Below, piece after piece: positions 10,361-21,056 of a DNA stretch of 64,000 nt. The notes beneath the pieces are model-generated. The model saw nothing but the letters and a program-made list of their open reading frames with translations, was not told the origin of the DNA and did not search any database. Every line of letters begins with the position of its first letter. Position 1 is the stretch's first letter. The stretch is from Neoceratodus forsteri. Its lineage: Eukaryota; Chordata; Ceratodontiformes; Ceratodontidae. The DNA is taken from assembly GCA_016271365.2 (NCBI GenBank), contig CM028130.1:467017501-467081500 (forward strand), in the 5' to 3' direction. Position numbers and translations under genes: made by a program.

Positions 10361-13300
10361 TCACTGATGTAAATACAACGTGTATAATTTATCCCATCTT
10401 TTATGAAATAAGTCCATACGATTGCGGGAACTAGCAGCGAGTCTCTCCATGTTAAAGCAGGTTGATAGGTCTTTCAACCATTCAGTGTATGTTATGGCTA
10501 ATTGGTCAGTCCAGTGTTTGAGGACTAGTCTTTTGACCACCATTGAAATTAATGCAATATGATATCTGCGCTCTTGATTCTCAATTTTAGAATAGGTACC
10601 CAGGATGCAGATTTCGGCAGTAAAAAATCTGTTCAGACCCAAAAGAGGATCCAAGTTGGCCTGGATAGAGCGTCACAAGGGGGCCACTTTGTCACACAGC
10701 CAGAAAATATGTAGTAAGTTTCCTTCTGATTGTAAACATCTGGAACATAGGGGAAGAGGTAGTTTTCCTAAACGGGCCAGTTTGACAGGAGTGTAGTACA
10801 TGTTATTTAGTATGTGATATTGAGTAAGCCTGAACCTGTCTTGAGTATGGTACTTGTGTAGATCTGTCCAAATCCATGGCCAATTAGGAGTAATGTCTGG
10901 TAAGAGAGAGGACCAGACACAGGAGCCTGTGAGTGAGCTCGGGAACTGAAGGTCCAGTAAGTAGGAATATATTGATGAGATGCAGTGAGATTTGGAAGTC
11001 AAGACTTGAATTTGGGAGATGAAGGGGCTGACCTGTGAGCTGCAGAATTCAGGACCAAAATTTGCATTAATAAGATGTCTCAGCTGGTATATCTTGAAGA
11101 TCTTATTGTTAGGAAGGTCAAACTTGGCTAGAATATCGAGAGAGGAGAGAAGGGAGTCCCGAGAGTATAAATTTTCAACTACTGCCTGACTAATTTGAGG
11201 AAGCCAGTCAGGGGTAATTATCAAGCTGCCCAGCCGAATATTGGGGTTCAGGGTAAGGGGTTGTGCCATGTCTCTTTTGGGGGAGATTTTGAGGTAACGA
11301 AGGCACTGGGAGAGGGTTTTGAGAGAGGTGATGATGGTTGGATTCGAGATTGAGGGTGGGAGTGCTGCCCTGGGAATGAAAAAAATTGTCTTAGAACAGA
11401 GATTAGCCTCCTGGAGTATCTGCCTTTTGATCTGGAGCCAAATCAGGGAAGGTCCTTCAGTCCTACCTGGGAGCTATCTGCCCAGTTTGGAGAGGTGAGT
11501 GGCCCAGTGGTAGAATAGTAGGTTAGGAAGATGAAGTCCACCCCTATCTTTTGGAAGGCATAGTTTAAAGAATGAGCGTCTGGTAGTTTTGTTTCGCCAG
11601 ATAAATTGAGAAAAGATGGAGTGGAATTGCTGTAGATATGAGAGGGGAGCCAGAGGCCCAATAAGTTGAGGGGTTAAAAGATGCTGGGAAGGACATTCAT
11701 CTTAATGATGTTAATCCTGCCCCAAAGAGAGATGGGAAGTTTGGACCATCTTTGCAAATCTAACTGAATGTTAGACTTAAGGTCGTCTAGGTTAAGCTTC
11801 TTAAGTAGAGCTAAATCAGAGGTAAAATGTATACCCAGATACTTAATTGATTTGGGAGACCATCTCATACCGAATTTAGCATAAGCAGAAAGAACTAACT
11901 CCTGTTGTTGCACCGGGCAGCCCTGAATATGTGGGGAACGTTTAAGATTGCGAAGAAGGGGTTCTAAATACAAATTGAACAAAAAGAGGGAGAGGGGACA
12001 ACCCTGTCTGGTGCCAGTAAAAAGGCAGAAAACTGAAGAGAAGACTCCATTGCAATAGATCCTAGCCGAGGGAGATTTGTATATAACCTGAATCCACTTA
12101 AGGAAAGTAGGCGGGAAATCCATCTTGGCTAGTGTTGCCCACAAAAAATCCCAGTTAACTCTATCAAATGCTTTCTCAGAGTCTAAAGAAATAAGAGCCA
12201 TTGGAATACGAGATGATTGGGCAGCATGTGAGATATGAGAGAGAGTTCTAAGGTGGTCTGCAGGAGAGCACACTTGCACGAACCCCACCTGTTCTGTGCT
12301 CAGAAGGTGAATCCAGATCTTTTTAATTCTCTCGGCTAGGATCTTAGATAGAATCTTCATATAGCAGTTTAAGAGAGAGATGGGCCGGTAACTCGCAGGG
12401 TCTTTAGGAGATTTATCTGGCTTAAGGATCAATACAATTGTGGCTTCCAGTAATGTAGGGTCAATAGCATCAGCTTCAAACATGTAGTCATAGAGTTTAA
12501 GGAGAAGGGGGGCTAGTTCCTTGCTGAAAGTTTTGTAAAAATTAGAAGGGTAGCCATCTAGGCCGGGTGCTTTGTCTGGGGCAAGGGAAGCAATGGCATC
12601 CTCGACCTCAGACAGAGTGATGGGAGAAGCAAGCACACTTTTGTGGTGTGCAAGGAGGCGGGGAAGTTTAAGATCTTCTAGATAAGCCCTCGATATCAAA
12701 AGGGGTACTGGGGAAGTGACTGCTATAAGCCTTTTATAAACTCCTCAAAATCTGGGTGACTTCTCTGGGGGTAGTTTTAGTTAGTCCCTCTGGGGTTTGC
12801 AGCGTCGGGATTAGTCTCAAACTCTCTGTTTTGTGCAATCTTAGGGCCAGTAGCCTGCCGGCTTTTTCACCCTGATCGATATACTTGGATTGGGTTTTTA
12901 AAATGGCATATTTCACCTTTTCTTTGAGTAGATCCACATATTCATTCTTTACTTTTAATAGAGATTCAAAAGTGACTAAGGGGGAGGAGGGGACGTATGA
13001 GCTTTCCATTTCTTTGATTTTGACCAGTAGCGAGGCGGCACGTGCCAGTCTGCATTTTTTCCTCGTGTAAGCTAATTTAATTAGCTCCCCTCTAAGGTAA
13101 CATTTCAGGGAGCACCAGATTGAGTCCACCCTCGGGGTAGAATTCGAGTTGAGTTCCAGAAAGTTAAAGATGAGATCTTTGATATGGGAGACTGTCTGGT
13201 CTTCCTTGAGAAATTGAGTGTTGAGTTTCCAAATAGTATCTCGCTGAAAGTTAGGATCCGGAGAGACCTTCGCCAGACTGTGGCATGATCCGACAGCACT

Positions 13301-13979
13301 ATTGTCTCAATGCCTGTCTGGAGGAGGCCAGGAAGGAGTGACTTACTGATTAGAATGTAGTCTATTCTAGACCAGGAGTAATGTGCTTGGGGAAAAAAAA
13401 GGAAAAAGACCGGAGGGAAGGGTTAGTGAGTCGCCAAGGGTCGCAAAGGCCCAATAGCTGCGTGAAGTCCGATAGGGCCTTTTGAGATGGAGTTGTTGGT
13501 CTCCTTGGTTCATGAGATCTGTCAAGAATTTGACAAGGTGGGACATTCCAGTCCCCTCCTAGTATTAGATGTGAGGGTAGGAGCGTACTGATTTTATCCG
13601 CTAGTGTCATAAAAAACTCAGGACTCCCTCCTACTGGATCATAGACAGAACCGAGCACAACCTGACAATTATTGAGACACCCTTTAACCAGTATAAACCT
13701 ACCCTCTGGATCTGCCAGCTCTTCTTCCGCCAGGAAGGAAATATGGTTTTTAATTAGGATAGCCACACCCCTACTAGTCCCAGAGCCACTGGCTGAGAAA
13801 ACTTGGGAAAAACCAGATCTAATTAGCCAGATTTTTTCATTATTAACCAGATGGGTTTCCTGAAGCACAAGTATGTCAATCCAGAGTAAGTCACAGTGAT
13901 TAAAGACCTGAATACTTTTGGCTCTATCCTTGATCCCCCGTACATTCCAAGTCGCTATTTTAACTGATATCATAGCCAT
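10361..13979 (-). pseudogene. L1-type ORF2 (endonuclease and reverse transcriptase), broken
   Basis: ORF2 nicks target DNA and reverse-transcribes the element RNA there. It starts at 13979 with 'MAMISVKIATWNVRGI', the usual APE-endonuclease opening. 'LVLQETHL' and 'LILGGDWN' follow in 13362-13979. The reverse-transcriptase part (11674-12699) shows 'APGLDGYPSNFYK', 'YRPISLLN', 'ISLDSEKAFDRVNWDFLW' (motif A) and 'GTRQGCPLS' (motif B). Right after 'LSAYA' the frame jumps to 'KFGMRWSPKSIKYLGIH': the segment carrying the catalytic FADD/YADD box is missing (junction about 11873-11890), although the frame stays open. Several stops and frameshifts separate the pieces at about 13300, 13100, 12710, 11670 and 11280. 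The C-terminal part is at 10361-11269 with a cysteine cluster 'LCSRCLQSEGNLLHIFWLC'. Confidence 0.9.
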
Positions 13980-15028
13980 TTCTGTATCATTAGGTTAGGA
14001 GAACAAAATTTGTTATACCTGGTGACTACGAGATAAAGGTAGCACACTCTAAGCCCCCCTATAAACCTAACCAAACTGTAAGGGAAAAAACATTTGAATC
14101 TCTGATGTGTAAGAATTAGCCAATAAGAACAAGTAGCATTATGAGACCATTGAGAAAAGGTACCACAGAACCATGAACAACCTCCCCCGCTCCCCATGAA
14201 AAAAAACAACCAACTATATACAAGATGGTTCCAGGCTAGCACTGATAAGTCATGAGAATAAAGGCCACAGGAATCTGAAATCCAAACCCCAATGGCGAGA
14301 CCCAGGGTTTTCATAGCCCAATACCAATCGCTTATAAAATTATTACCAGAAAGGAGATATGGGCTTTGGGTGTAAGTCGGCCAGTAAGGTATAGGGTAAA
14401 AACCCCTGTAATTGACCTGAGGGTCACCATTTCCCCCCTTGATAAGCTCGTGAGGCAACTTCCTCTAAGCTTATCGCAACTCCGGGAACCCCCCACACCC
14501 ATCCCATCTTACTATGGTAGAATAGCAGCCACATATGGCAGTGACCCACACGAGAATCCAGAGGGGAGAGGCCAGACCAAATTAGCATTTTCGGTCAGCT
14601 CGTGGGTGAGGCATATACCACACATCCACTAATAATTAAGACCAGTCGCTTACCGTCATCTGGAGGGGTCTGCTACTGGCGAGAAACTGGTCTCTTGCAT
14701 GGGGAAGAAACATTAGACCAGTAAACGATCCCTCATTTAAGCAGGTCTCTGGGGGACTCAATATGTAGCGGGACCAAAATCGGTCCGCAACCAGTTCAAC
14801 CGACTGGAACAGGAGGGCCCTATCTCAAAGGTTCCAGGACCATGCTGATTGAATCTAGAGGCGCCGCGGCCTGCCAGAACCAGCATCAAGGGCGCTCTGC
14901 ATTCCTCCCAATCCGCAAGATCCAACCTCCTCCCCCCAAAACCAAACAGGTAGACACTGTGTCAGATAGAACTTTATAACCAAAAAAAGCAAACAACTGT
15001 TGTGGCAACTGATCCCCTAAAATTCAGT

Positions 15029-15932
15029 TCATTTCCCTTTAAACAGGTTCGGGAGCCTTGAGGTTAAGTCTTTAGTGGCCTGGTCAGGGGACTCATAAGT
15101 AAATGTGGACCCTTCAATCATGACCTTCAGGTTAGCTGGATAAAGCATCCTGAAACGGATGCCTGCCGCGATGAGCTTTTGCACCACGGGATGAAAGGCG
15201 GTTCTCTTCTGCCTGGTCTCGATCGGGAGATCTTGAGCAATTCATATCTTAGATATTCCCCAGGTTATAGCTTCTAGTTCACGAGTCTTGTTGAGGACAT
15301 GTTGTTTCTCAATGAAGCTTAGGAACTTGATGATGATTGGTCGGGGAGGAGAATCCGGTGGGGGCCTTGGTCTCAAAGATCGGTGAGCCCTTTCGAGATG
15401 GTACTGTGGATTGAGAGGTGAGGGACTGACGATTTTAAGCAGAAATTTTTGGAGGAAAGAGATGGTATCTGGCCCTTCTTCCAGCTCCAGCAGCCCAATA
15501 ATTAGGAGGTTGTTTCTCCTACTGCGCCCTTCCAGATCCTCCGTTTTGAGCTGGAGCTTCCGCACTTGTTGCTTCAGTGAGGTGATTTCTGGTTCCACAG
15601 TGCCTCTCCATTTTTCCTGAGATATGATCCTGGCTTCGGAATCGATCATCTGACTTTTAAGGGAGGTAAGGTCCCCCTTGATAGATTTTAACTCCGATGT
15701 GATGCTTTCCAGCACTTCCCGGAGAGGTGATAACTCTTGAAGAAATATTTCTTCGGAAAGAGGGATTGACAAGGGAAGCAGTGCCGCCCGATTTGCCTGG
15801 GTTGCTAGAGGCCTGGCTCCTTGCTTTCTTTGGAAGCTTTTCCGGTGTGTTGGGAGGAGTGTGCCACATCGCGGCCTGCTTCATCTCTGCCTCCATCGCC
15901 GCGATTAAGCTATGCAATGCTGGGAAAGACAA
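15029..15932 (-). pseudogene. L1-type ORF1 (RNA-binding chaperone), one frameshift and one stop
   Basis: ORF1 protein of L1 elements trimerises by a coiled coil and coats the RNA. The N-terminal piece starts at 15932 with 'MSFPALHSLIAAMEAEMKQA'; a frameshift near 15770-15790 moves into a frame with a heptad-rich stretch (about 15560-15740), followed by 'RSRRNNLLIIGL', the opening of the RRM-like domain. At 15242 a TGA follows 'WGISKI'. Beyond it the same frame continues with 'IAQDLPIETRQKRTAF', 'LIAAGIRFRMLYPANLKV' and ends at a stop at 15029-15031. This tail is the usual L1 ORF1 C-terminal domain, so the TGA is a later lesion, perhaps from CGA. About 300 residues in total, within the family range. 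Confidence 0.85.
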
Positions 15933-16091
15933 ATGAAGGATGAAAGGCAGAGACTAAGGAAGCTCCGACTGCTATTATTTGTTAAATTAGGCCGTTAGTA
16001 TCGATTTAAAATCGATTTAGAGCTGATGGGTGGTGGGACCCCAGAGACTGCACAGCCTTTAGGCAGCTTGCATCACGTGACCTCTGTCCTA

Positions 16092-16570
16092 TGGTGCAGC
16101 CTCCTGCAGGCCTGTATAGGAAAATCCCTCAGGGACTGAAAGGGCCAGTGCCCAGTTTGTTTTTTAAATTTGCTTTAGTTGCCCTAGCAATTTTCCCTGG
16201 GACCCCCAACCACCTCCCATTGGTCACTTCAGTCTCCGTGGACTGCTTGCCAGCCCTGTGGCTTGAGGACACAGCTCAGACTGTGCCCTGTATTGCCTGT
16301 CACCCAGACCTTGGCTGTAGGTGAATATAGCACCCCATATTGAACTGTATTTACCTGCCTCAGTCTTTGTTCCTGGGCTGCACCCAGGGACACTATTTTC
16401 TCCGGAAGGCTGAACTGTTTTGCCTCGGGGCATAAACTAGTGTGTATCAGGGCTTGAACTGCCTGCCCTGCAGTGAACTGTGGTCATCTGCACCAGTCCT
16501 CCTCCCCCCAGACTGAACTGTTATGCTTGGGGAGCTGATGGGCTGTTCATATAAGGTTGCCACACAACCT
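16092..16570 (+). repeat. LTR-like block, copy 2, segment c
   Basis: This continues copy 2 after the L1, matching 5764-6240: 'gcagcctcctgcaggcctgtatagg', the 'ccctagcaattttccctggg' phrase, 'aactagtgtgtatc' and 'gtcctcctccccccagactgaactg' are in the same order. It stops at about 16570 where LINE sequence begins. Its first 14 bases are the right copy of the L1 target-site duplication. Confidence 0.85.
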
Positions 16571-16574
16571 GGCT

Positions 16575-17981
16575 TGCAGACTGCTCTGCTTAATACTATT
16601 TACTGCCTACTGTTCCAATTATTTCTGTAATTAAAGTTCTGCTAGTTTTGAAACTTATTCTTTATTTTAAGAGCTTGACTTAAACTGATCTAATTGTTTC
16701 ATATATTTTAATTTCTGCTGCTTTTGAAACGTATTCTTTATTTTAATAGCTTGACTTAAACTTATTCTTTATTTTAATAGCTTGACTTAAACTGATTTAA
16801 TTGTTTATATATTTTAAGTTCTGCTGCTTTTTGAATTTTTTCCTTATTATTAAGAGCTTGCCTTAAATATAAACTGACACAGTTATTTTAATCTCTCTTT
16901 CATTTGACTGTAATTGCTGATTGCAGGAATATTTCTCTTTTACTTTACTCTCGTTCCCATTCCTCCTCTACCTAAAACCTGCCTTCTTACTATTCACTGT
17001 CTCCTATCGCTACCTTATCAGGCTGTCTCCCCTCCTGAGCTATTCTACCTCCATTACACTTCTTGCACATGCCCCATACCTCACTACCCACACCCACTCC
17101 CTTTGTCCTCACCTAATCCTGCCTAGTCTCTCCCCTATTTAATTTCTGTCCCTCTTTCTCTCCTCCCCAGACATCTCTGCCCAGTCTGGGCAAGTGAACC
17201 GAGGGAACCACAGGAGCGGTTCCTCCGACAGAAGACCTACACTGTACAGAACCACTCCCTAACACTCCACCTCTGAAGAAAACACCACCTCCACTCCAAC
17301 AAGAAAAGGCACAGCTCCCTACCAACCCCACCTCAACCCAAAGAAGCCGTCTTGAACTTTTGCTTTGTGCCCTCCCATGAAAGGAGAGCTCCACTGCCAT
17401 ATACTGGTAACGGCTAACCACCGAGCGAGGGCTCCCACCAAAGCCGTGTATTTCTTCCCTTGTTAAATTTAGCTTAATTTTTGGTGCCTCTCTCCACTGC
17501 CAGCACCTGGCTCCTGATTCGTGCCTTGAAGTCTTCTCAGGCCTGCAGATTGGCTCCTTTACGGACACTCAAAAGAAGGCTTTCAGACTGCTCAATACTA
17601 CAGTATTTACTGCCTGCTGTTCCAATTATTTCCTCACCAGCTCTTCGTGTCGGCTCCCCACCCTCCCTATCTGGACTCTGACTAATATAGTTGTGGGCTG
17701 TCACATGATTTTAACAAACAGGCTACTTTCCAATTAGCTCCTTATATTTACTCACCACTAAGGGAGCCTCTTATCCTACCTTTGCTAGCTTATGTTTCAG
17801 GCTGTACTTGCTCTCTCCAGTACCTTGCTTTTGATCTCTCCATAAATCAGGTATTTAAGTGTTTCTTATGAGCAAATCACTTGGCACCTTTTTCTTGATA
17901 TCTGCACAAATCCTTTAGCCTTGTTGGGGTCTTCCTTGGTCTGCTCTTTCTTGTACCACTACCTCTGGCCCAAGGCACTAT
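16575..17981 (+). other. 5' untranslated region of LINE A, with internal repeats
   Basis: There is no convincing ORF. The phrase 'tatttactgcctactgttccaattattt' (in two pieces) occurs at about 16597 and again at about 17602, a direct repeat roughly 1 kb apart. Between 16625 and 16890 a ~60-105-bp T/A-rich unit ('attctttattttaatagcttgacttaaac') recurs three to four times. C/T-rich DNA follows at 16950-17190. The region leads directly into the LINE A ORF, so it is read as its 5' UTR. Confidence 0.5.
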
Positions 17982-18853
17982 GTGTTGGCAGATTCATCGC
18001 CTAACCTAATGGATTTCTCCTTTTCTAATTTAATAGCGGGGTCCCTCACACCAGGTGACTATACACCGCTGCTACTCCTAAGATTTACCTTTTATAATAC
18101 CATAGTATCAGCTGTGCATCATAAACGTGGCAACCTACCCATTCGCATGCCTCTTGCCAATCGTAAACTGTGGTATATGATTCTACCTGCACTCCTGCTA
18201 TTGGGAGACATTGATTTAAACCCTGGCCCCCTAGCAAATACCTCACAGGACAACAATGCTGGTCCCATGCCTAAGGGTTTATGCTTTATGCATCTCAGTA
18301 TTTGGAACTTGCAATGCAACTTTGCTGAACTGGAGGCCTGGGTTGATGCACAGCAGCCTGACATTCTCTGTCTCACTAAGACATGGCTAAAACCCTCCAC
18401 CACCGATTCCATCTACTTCTTACCTAATTGCAACCTGGTTAGACAGGATAGAGTTTCATCTAAGAGAGGTGGGAGGTGGCAATCTACTACAAAGCCCACA
18501 TGAATCTAACAATTATACCTAATACTACTGTATATTTCTGTGAATCTCTTCATACCCTACTGTCTCTGGGTACCAAAAAGCTACATTTCATATGTTGCAA
18601 TAAACCGTCAAAATCTGGCTACACTGGGCTTAAAGCACTACTAAATATGTCCACTACCGCAGCTGGTCAGAATGAACTACTGATACTGGGTGACATGAAC
18701 CACAATTGGATGGGACACACCCATAAGACCCTCCTCACCCTAAACCAGAGTCATAACTTGCACCAAGTCATAACTGACCCCACTAGGATATCGTCCTCCT
18801 CTACCTCCAGCACCATTGTGACACTTGGACAGCTGGTTCTGATTGCTCTATGA
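17982..18853 (+). pseudogene. LINE A ORF2 N-terminus: 2A-like motif and endonuclease
   Basis: The frame from 17982 has a leucine-rich stretch followed by 'GDIDLNPGP' (18204-18230), which fits the 2A ribosome-skipping pattern D-V/I-E-x-N-P-G-P except for D in place of E. 2A-like motifs before the endonuclease are known in some CR1/L2-type LINEs. The endonuclease then begins with 'MHLSIWNLQCNFAELEAW', 'PDILCLTKTWLKPS' and 'LVRQDR'. A frameshift near 18475 moves to the frame starting 'MAIYYKAHMNLTIIPNTT', which includes 'LLILGDMNHNWMG' and 'HNLHQVITDPTR'. The domain stops at about 18814 where 2.2 kb of other DNA begins; it resumes at about 21057. The 'TKTW' box replaces the usual 'TETW', a change at a metal-binding glutamate. 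Confidence 0.8.
18690..18814 (+). repeat. Direct duplication, copy 1 (endonuclease segment)
   Basis: About 122 comparable bases here match 21060-21185 with roughly nine differences. Both copies run from 'acatgaacca' to 'ctccagcacc' and encode the same endonuclease segment. See the matching finding. Confidence 0.85.
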
Positions 18854-19033
18854 TTTTGTAATATAAAAATGTGTTATTGAGTGTCTCTCTTGAGACATCC
18901 TGCGCTCCTGGGATAACCCCTTCCCCAGGTTTCAGTTCAAAGGACAGGATATGTTAAACAGCAGATATCTGTGATGTGATTAACTTCCAAGAACTCACAA
19001 TTTATAGCCTTGTTTAGGATCTATGTTAACCTG
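18815..19033. other. Unassigned 5' part of the 2.2-kb insert
   Basis: This sits between the interrupted endonuclease and the LTR start. It begins 'ttgtgacacttggacagctgg' (two pieces: ttgtgaca, then cttggacagctgg). The short phrase ttgtgaca recurs at the far end of the insert near 21054. No ORF or other motif is recognisable. Confidence 0.35.
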
Positions 19034-20486
19034 TGTAACCCCCTTGTTACCCGGGGTTACTGGAATCCCAGTAAGACCTAGTGGTAGGCAGGGAAGGCAG
19101 CTTGTGAAACTCCAGTTAAATGGGTTTCACACTGTCTCACTCTGTTCTCAGTCTCAGCTGAGACTGAGGGATGACATCACCAATAGAACTATCGCAGCTG
19201 CATGAGCCACATTGGAATCTGCAGCAAAGGGAGCAAAGAGGTTAGAACTTTGGAAGGTTTTGAAGTTAGTCTTCAGTCAGTCTTCAGTTCAGTCTTCAGT
19301 GAGTGAGTGTGAAGTTGGGAGCTTGCTGAGAAAGCAGCTCAGTAAAGGCTCTAGAAGCCTCAGCCCTGACAGAGGGCTACTTTTAAGTAATAGGGTGTGT
19401 GTCTCCACCTTAAAGAGAGACACAGAAGATTACTGAAGTGGTGGAGATCGCTGTTTTTGGGTCTCAGGGCCCCCTCCCTTCGGAGGGGGCAAGAAAGTTT
19501 TCCCTTCAAATTCCTGGGGCAACCCCCTAGTTCTGTTTGTGAAGAAAAAGCTGCCTATGTGTTCCAGAGTTTATTTGGAAGAACAAGAAGATTTGAGAGT
19601 CGCCTGTGGGGCACCTGCAATGTAAGGGTGAGTGCCTGCTCTTGCTAAAAGGGCCTTTGTTTTTCACCCTGGGACTTATGTGACAATGTGGGGATTGAAC
19701 TACTAAATATTGGGAAGCCTAGAGTAATGGGCCAAGCAAAGTAAAAGTAGGTTCAAGTCCAGAGCTTGTTGGGATGCAAATGATATGTACAGGAGATGTG
19801 ACAGACGTCTACCCAGAATCTACATTTGAAAGTTCAGTAAAGGAATGGTTCAGTTTCCAGAGAAATGGCAGGGTATGGGCTGTGGGAGCTGGAGGTGGGT
19901 GGCTCCCCCATCTTAAGTGACCAGGTCCACCTCTATGGATTTCTTCTGTGGATTTCTACTTTACCTCAGGCACTTGGCCAGTGATGAGGGAAGTACCCAG
20001 ACATGAGATTGTAAGGAAAATTCTTTCTAGGAGTCGGAGACTCTAGTGTGGTTTGGGGAGCCACAACAGGATAATTGGTTCATTCCTCAAATGGACCTCA
20101 AATTGGTTAATTGGTTCATTCCTCAATGGACCGTGGATCAACTGGCTGGCAGGGTAGCCCGGCCAATGGGGAAAACCCAAGTAGTGTACAAGTCGGGCTG
20201 TGTACCCAAAGCTGCATGCAAGTCCGGGCTGTGTGCCTGGTGGGTTTAGAGCCTGAGGGCTGGAAATGGTGATAAAGAGTTCTGTAGTCTCTAATCTGCA
20301 TTACCAGGAAATGTAGCCCCATGGGGGTCCCTCTATGCTTTGTTTGTTCAGCTTGGATGTGAATAAAAGCCACACTGAAGAATCCCATTCCTGGTTCTGG
20401 ACATTACAGTTATTGCTTCCTGTGTTCGGATTTACTTGGGTGTCCCTCTGCAGAGTAGCCAAACCTAGGTCCCCTGTGCCGAGTAA
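19034..20486 (+). mobile_element. Retroviral-type LTR, 3' end missing
   Basis: The sequence starts TGTAACCCCC and matches, in opposite orientation, the complete LTR at 52057-53654: 'cctagtggtaggcaggg', 'gggtttcacactgtctcac', 'ctgtggggcacctgcaa', 'ggtatgggctgtgggagctgg' and 'gccacactgaa' all occur in order. A polyadenylation signal AATAAA lies near 20364. Similarity ends near 20486, so the last ~90 bp of the other copy are absent. There is no gag, pol or env. It could be a solo LTR or one LTR of a deleted element. Confidence 0.75.
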
Positions 20487-21056
20487 GCATTGTAAGAAGG
20501 TATACATTAGATAGAAAAGTCTAACTGTATGTTGGTAGGAAATTGCACTTTAAACCTTGTTCTTTTAAGTGATTGCATGCTTTGTGATATTTTGTTCTGC
20601 ATTTACATTTTACATATTTGTATCCATTTTCTTAGTAAACATCTTATTTTAAAAAGACACTACCTGGAGTTCCTTTAAGATTCTTTCTTTCACAAGTGAA
20701 GTACAGAGGGTTAAAGTTGACCCTGTTCTTAAGCTTCCTGGTAATACCAAACTGGGAAAAGGTAAGAATTTTCCTAAGGTCTTTCATAGAGTTTTTATGG
20801 TTCATGTTGTATACTTGGTTAGGTGCCCATAGGCAAAAGATATCTGGCATTTCCCTGAAGAGCAGAATTATCTGAGCCTGTACATTTGGGTACGCTAGCA
20901 TAAGGTTCACAGTTTGAATCCCTCCAGAAGTTGAGACCAAAGATGATTCGGACCGACAAAACAGACAGGAGGGTTACCCTGTTCTGTTAACTGTACACAA
21001 TACTGCACTCGGAGGTTGGCACTGTGGGAGCAAAGGCCTGACCTGCTGAGTGGGGT
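20487..21056. other. Unassigned 3' part of the 2.2-kb insert
   Basis: No gene is recognisable. The stretch ends 'gctgagtggggttgtgacaac', which resembles the 3' edge of an LTR, but I find no partner copy in the window. AT-rich DNA fills 20500-20680. Confidence 0.35.

Larger units (their letters stand above)
10069..16091 (-). mobile_element. L1-type LINE, near full length, ~6.0 kb
   Basis: The element lies on the minus strand: its A-tail reads as T at 10069-10079, ORF2 occupies 10361-13979, a ~1-kb spacer follows, ORF1 lies at 15029-15932 and a short 5' leader of ~160 bp ends near 16091. Perfect 14-bp target-site duplications flank it, and the empty site is preserved in a paralogous repeat at about 5764. 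Both ORFs are disrupted, so the copy is inactive. The order ORF1 (coiled coil plus RNA-binding) then ORF2 (endonuclease plus reverse transcriptase) is that of the L1/Tx1 group. The 13980-15028 spacer is long for mammalian L1; I see no recognisable protein in it. Confidence 0.92.

Noticed and set aside
17113..17568. 151-residue minus-strand ORF
   Set aside because: It lies opposite the 5' region of LINE A, has no recognisable domain and is glycine/serine-rich from a C/T-rich template.
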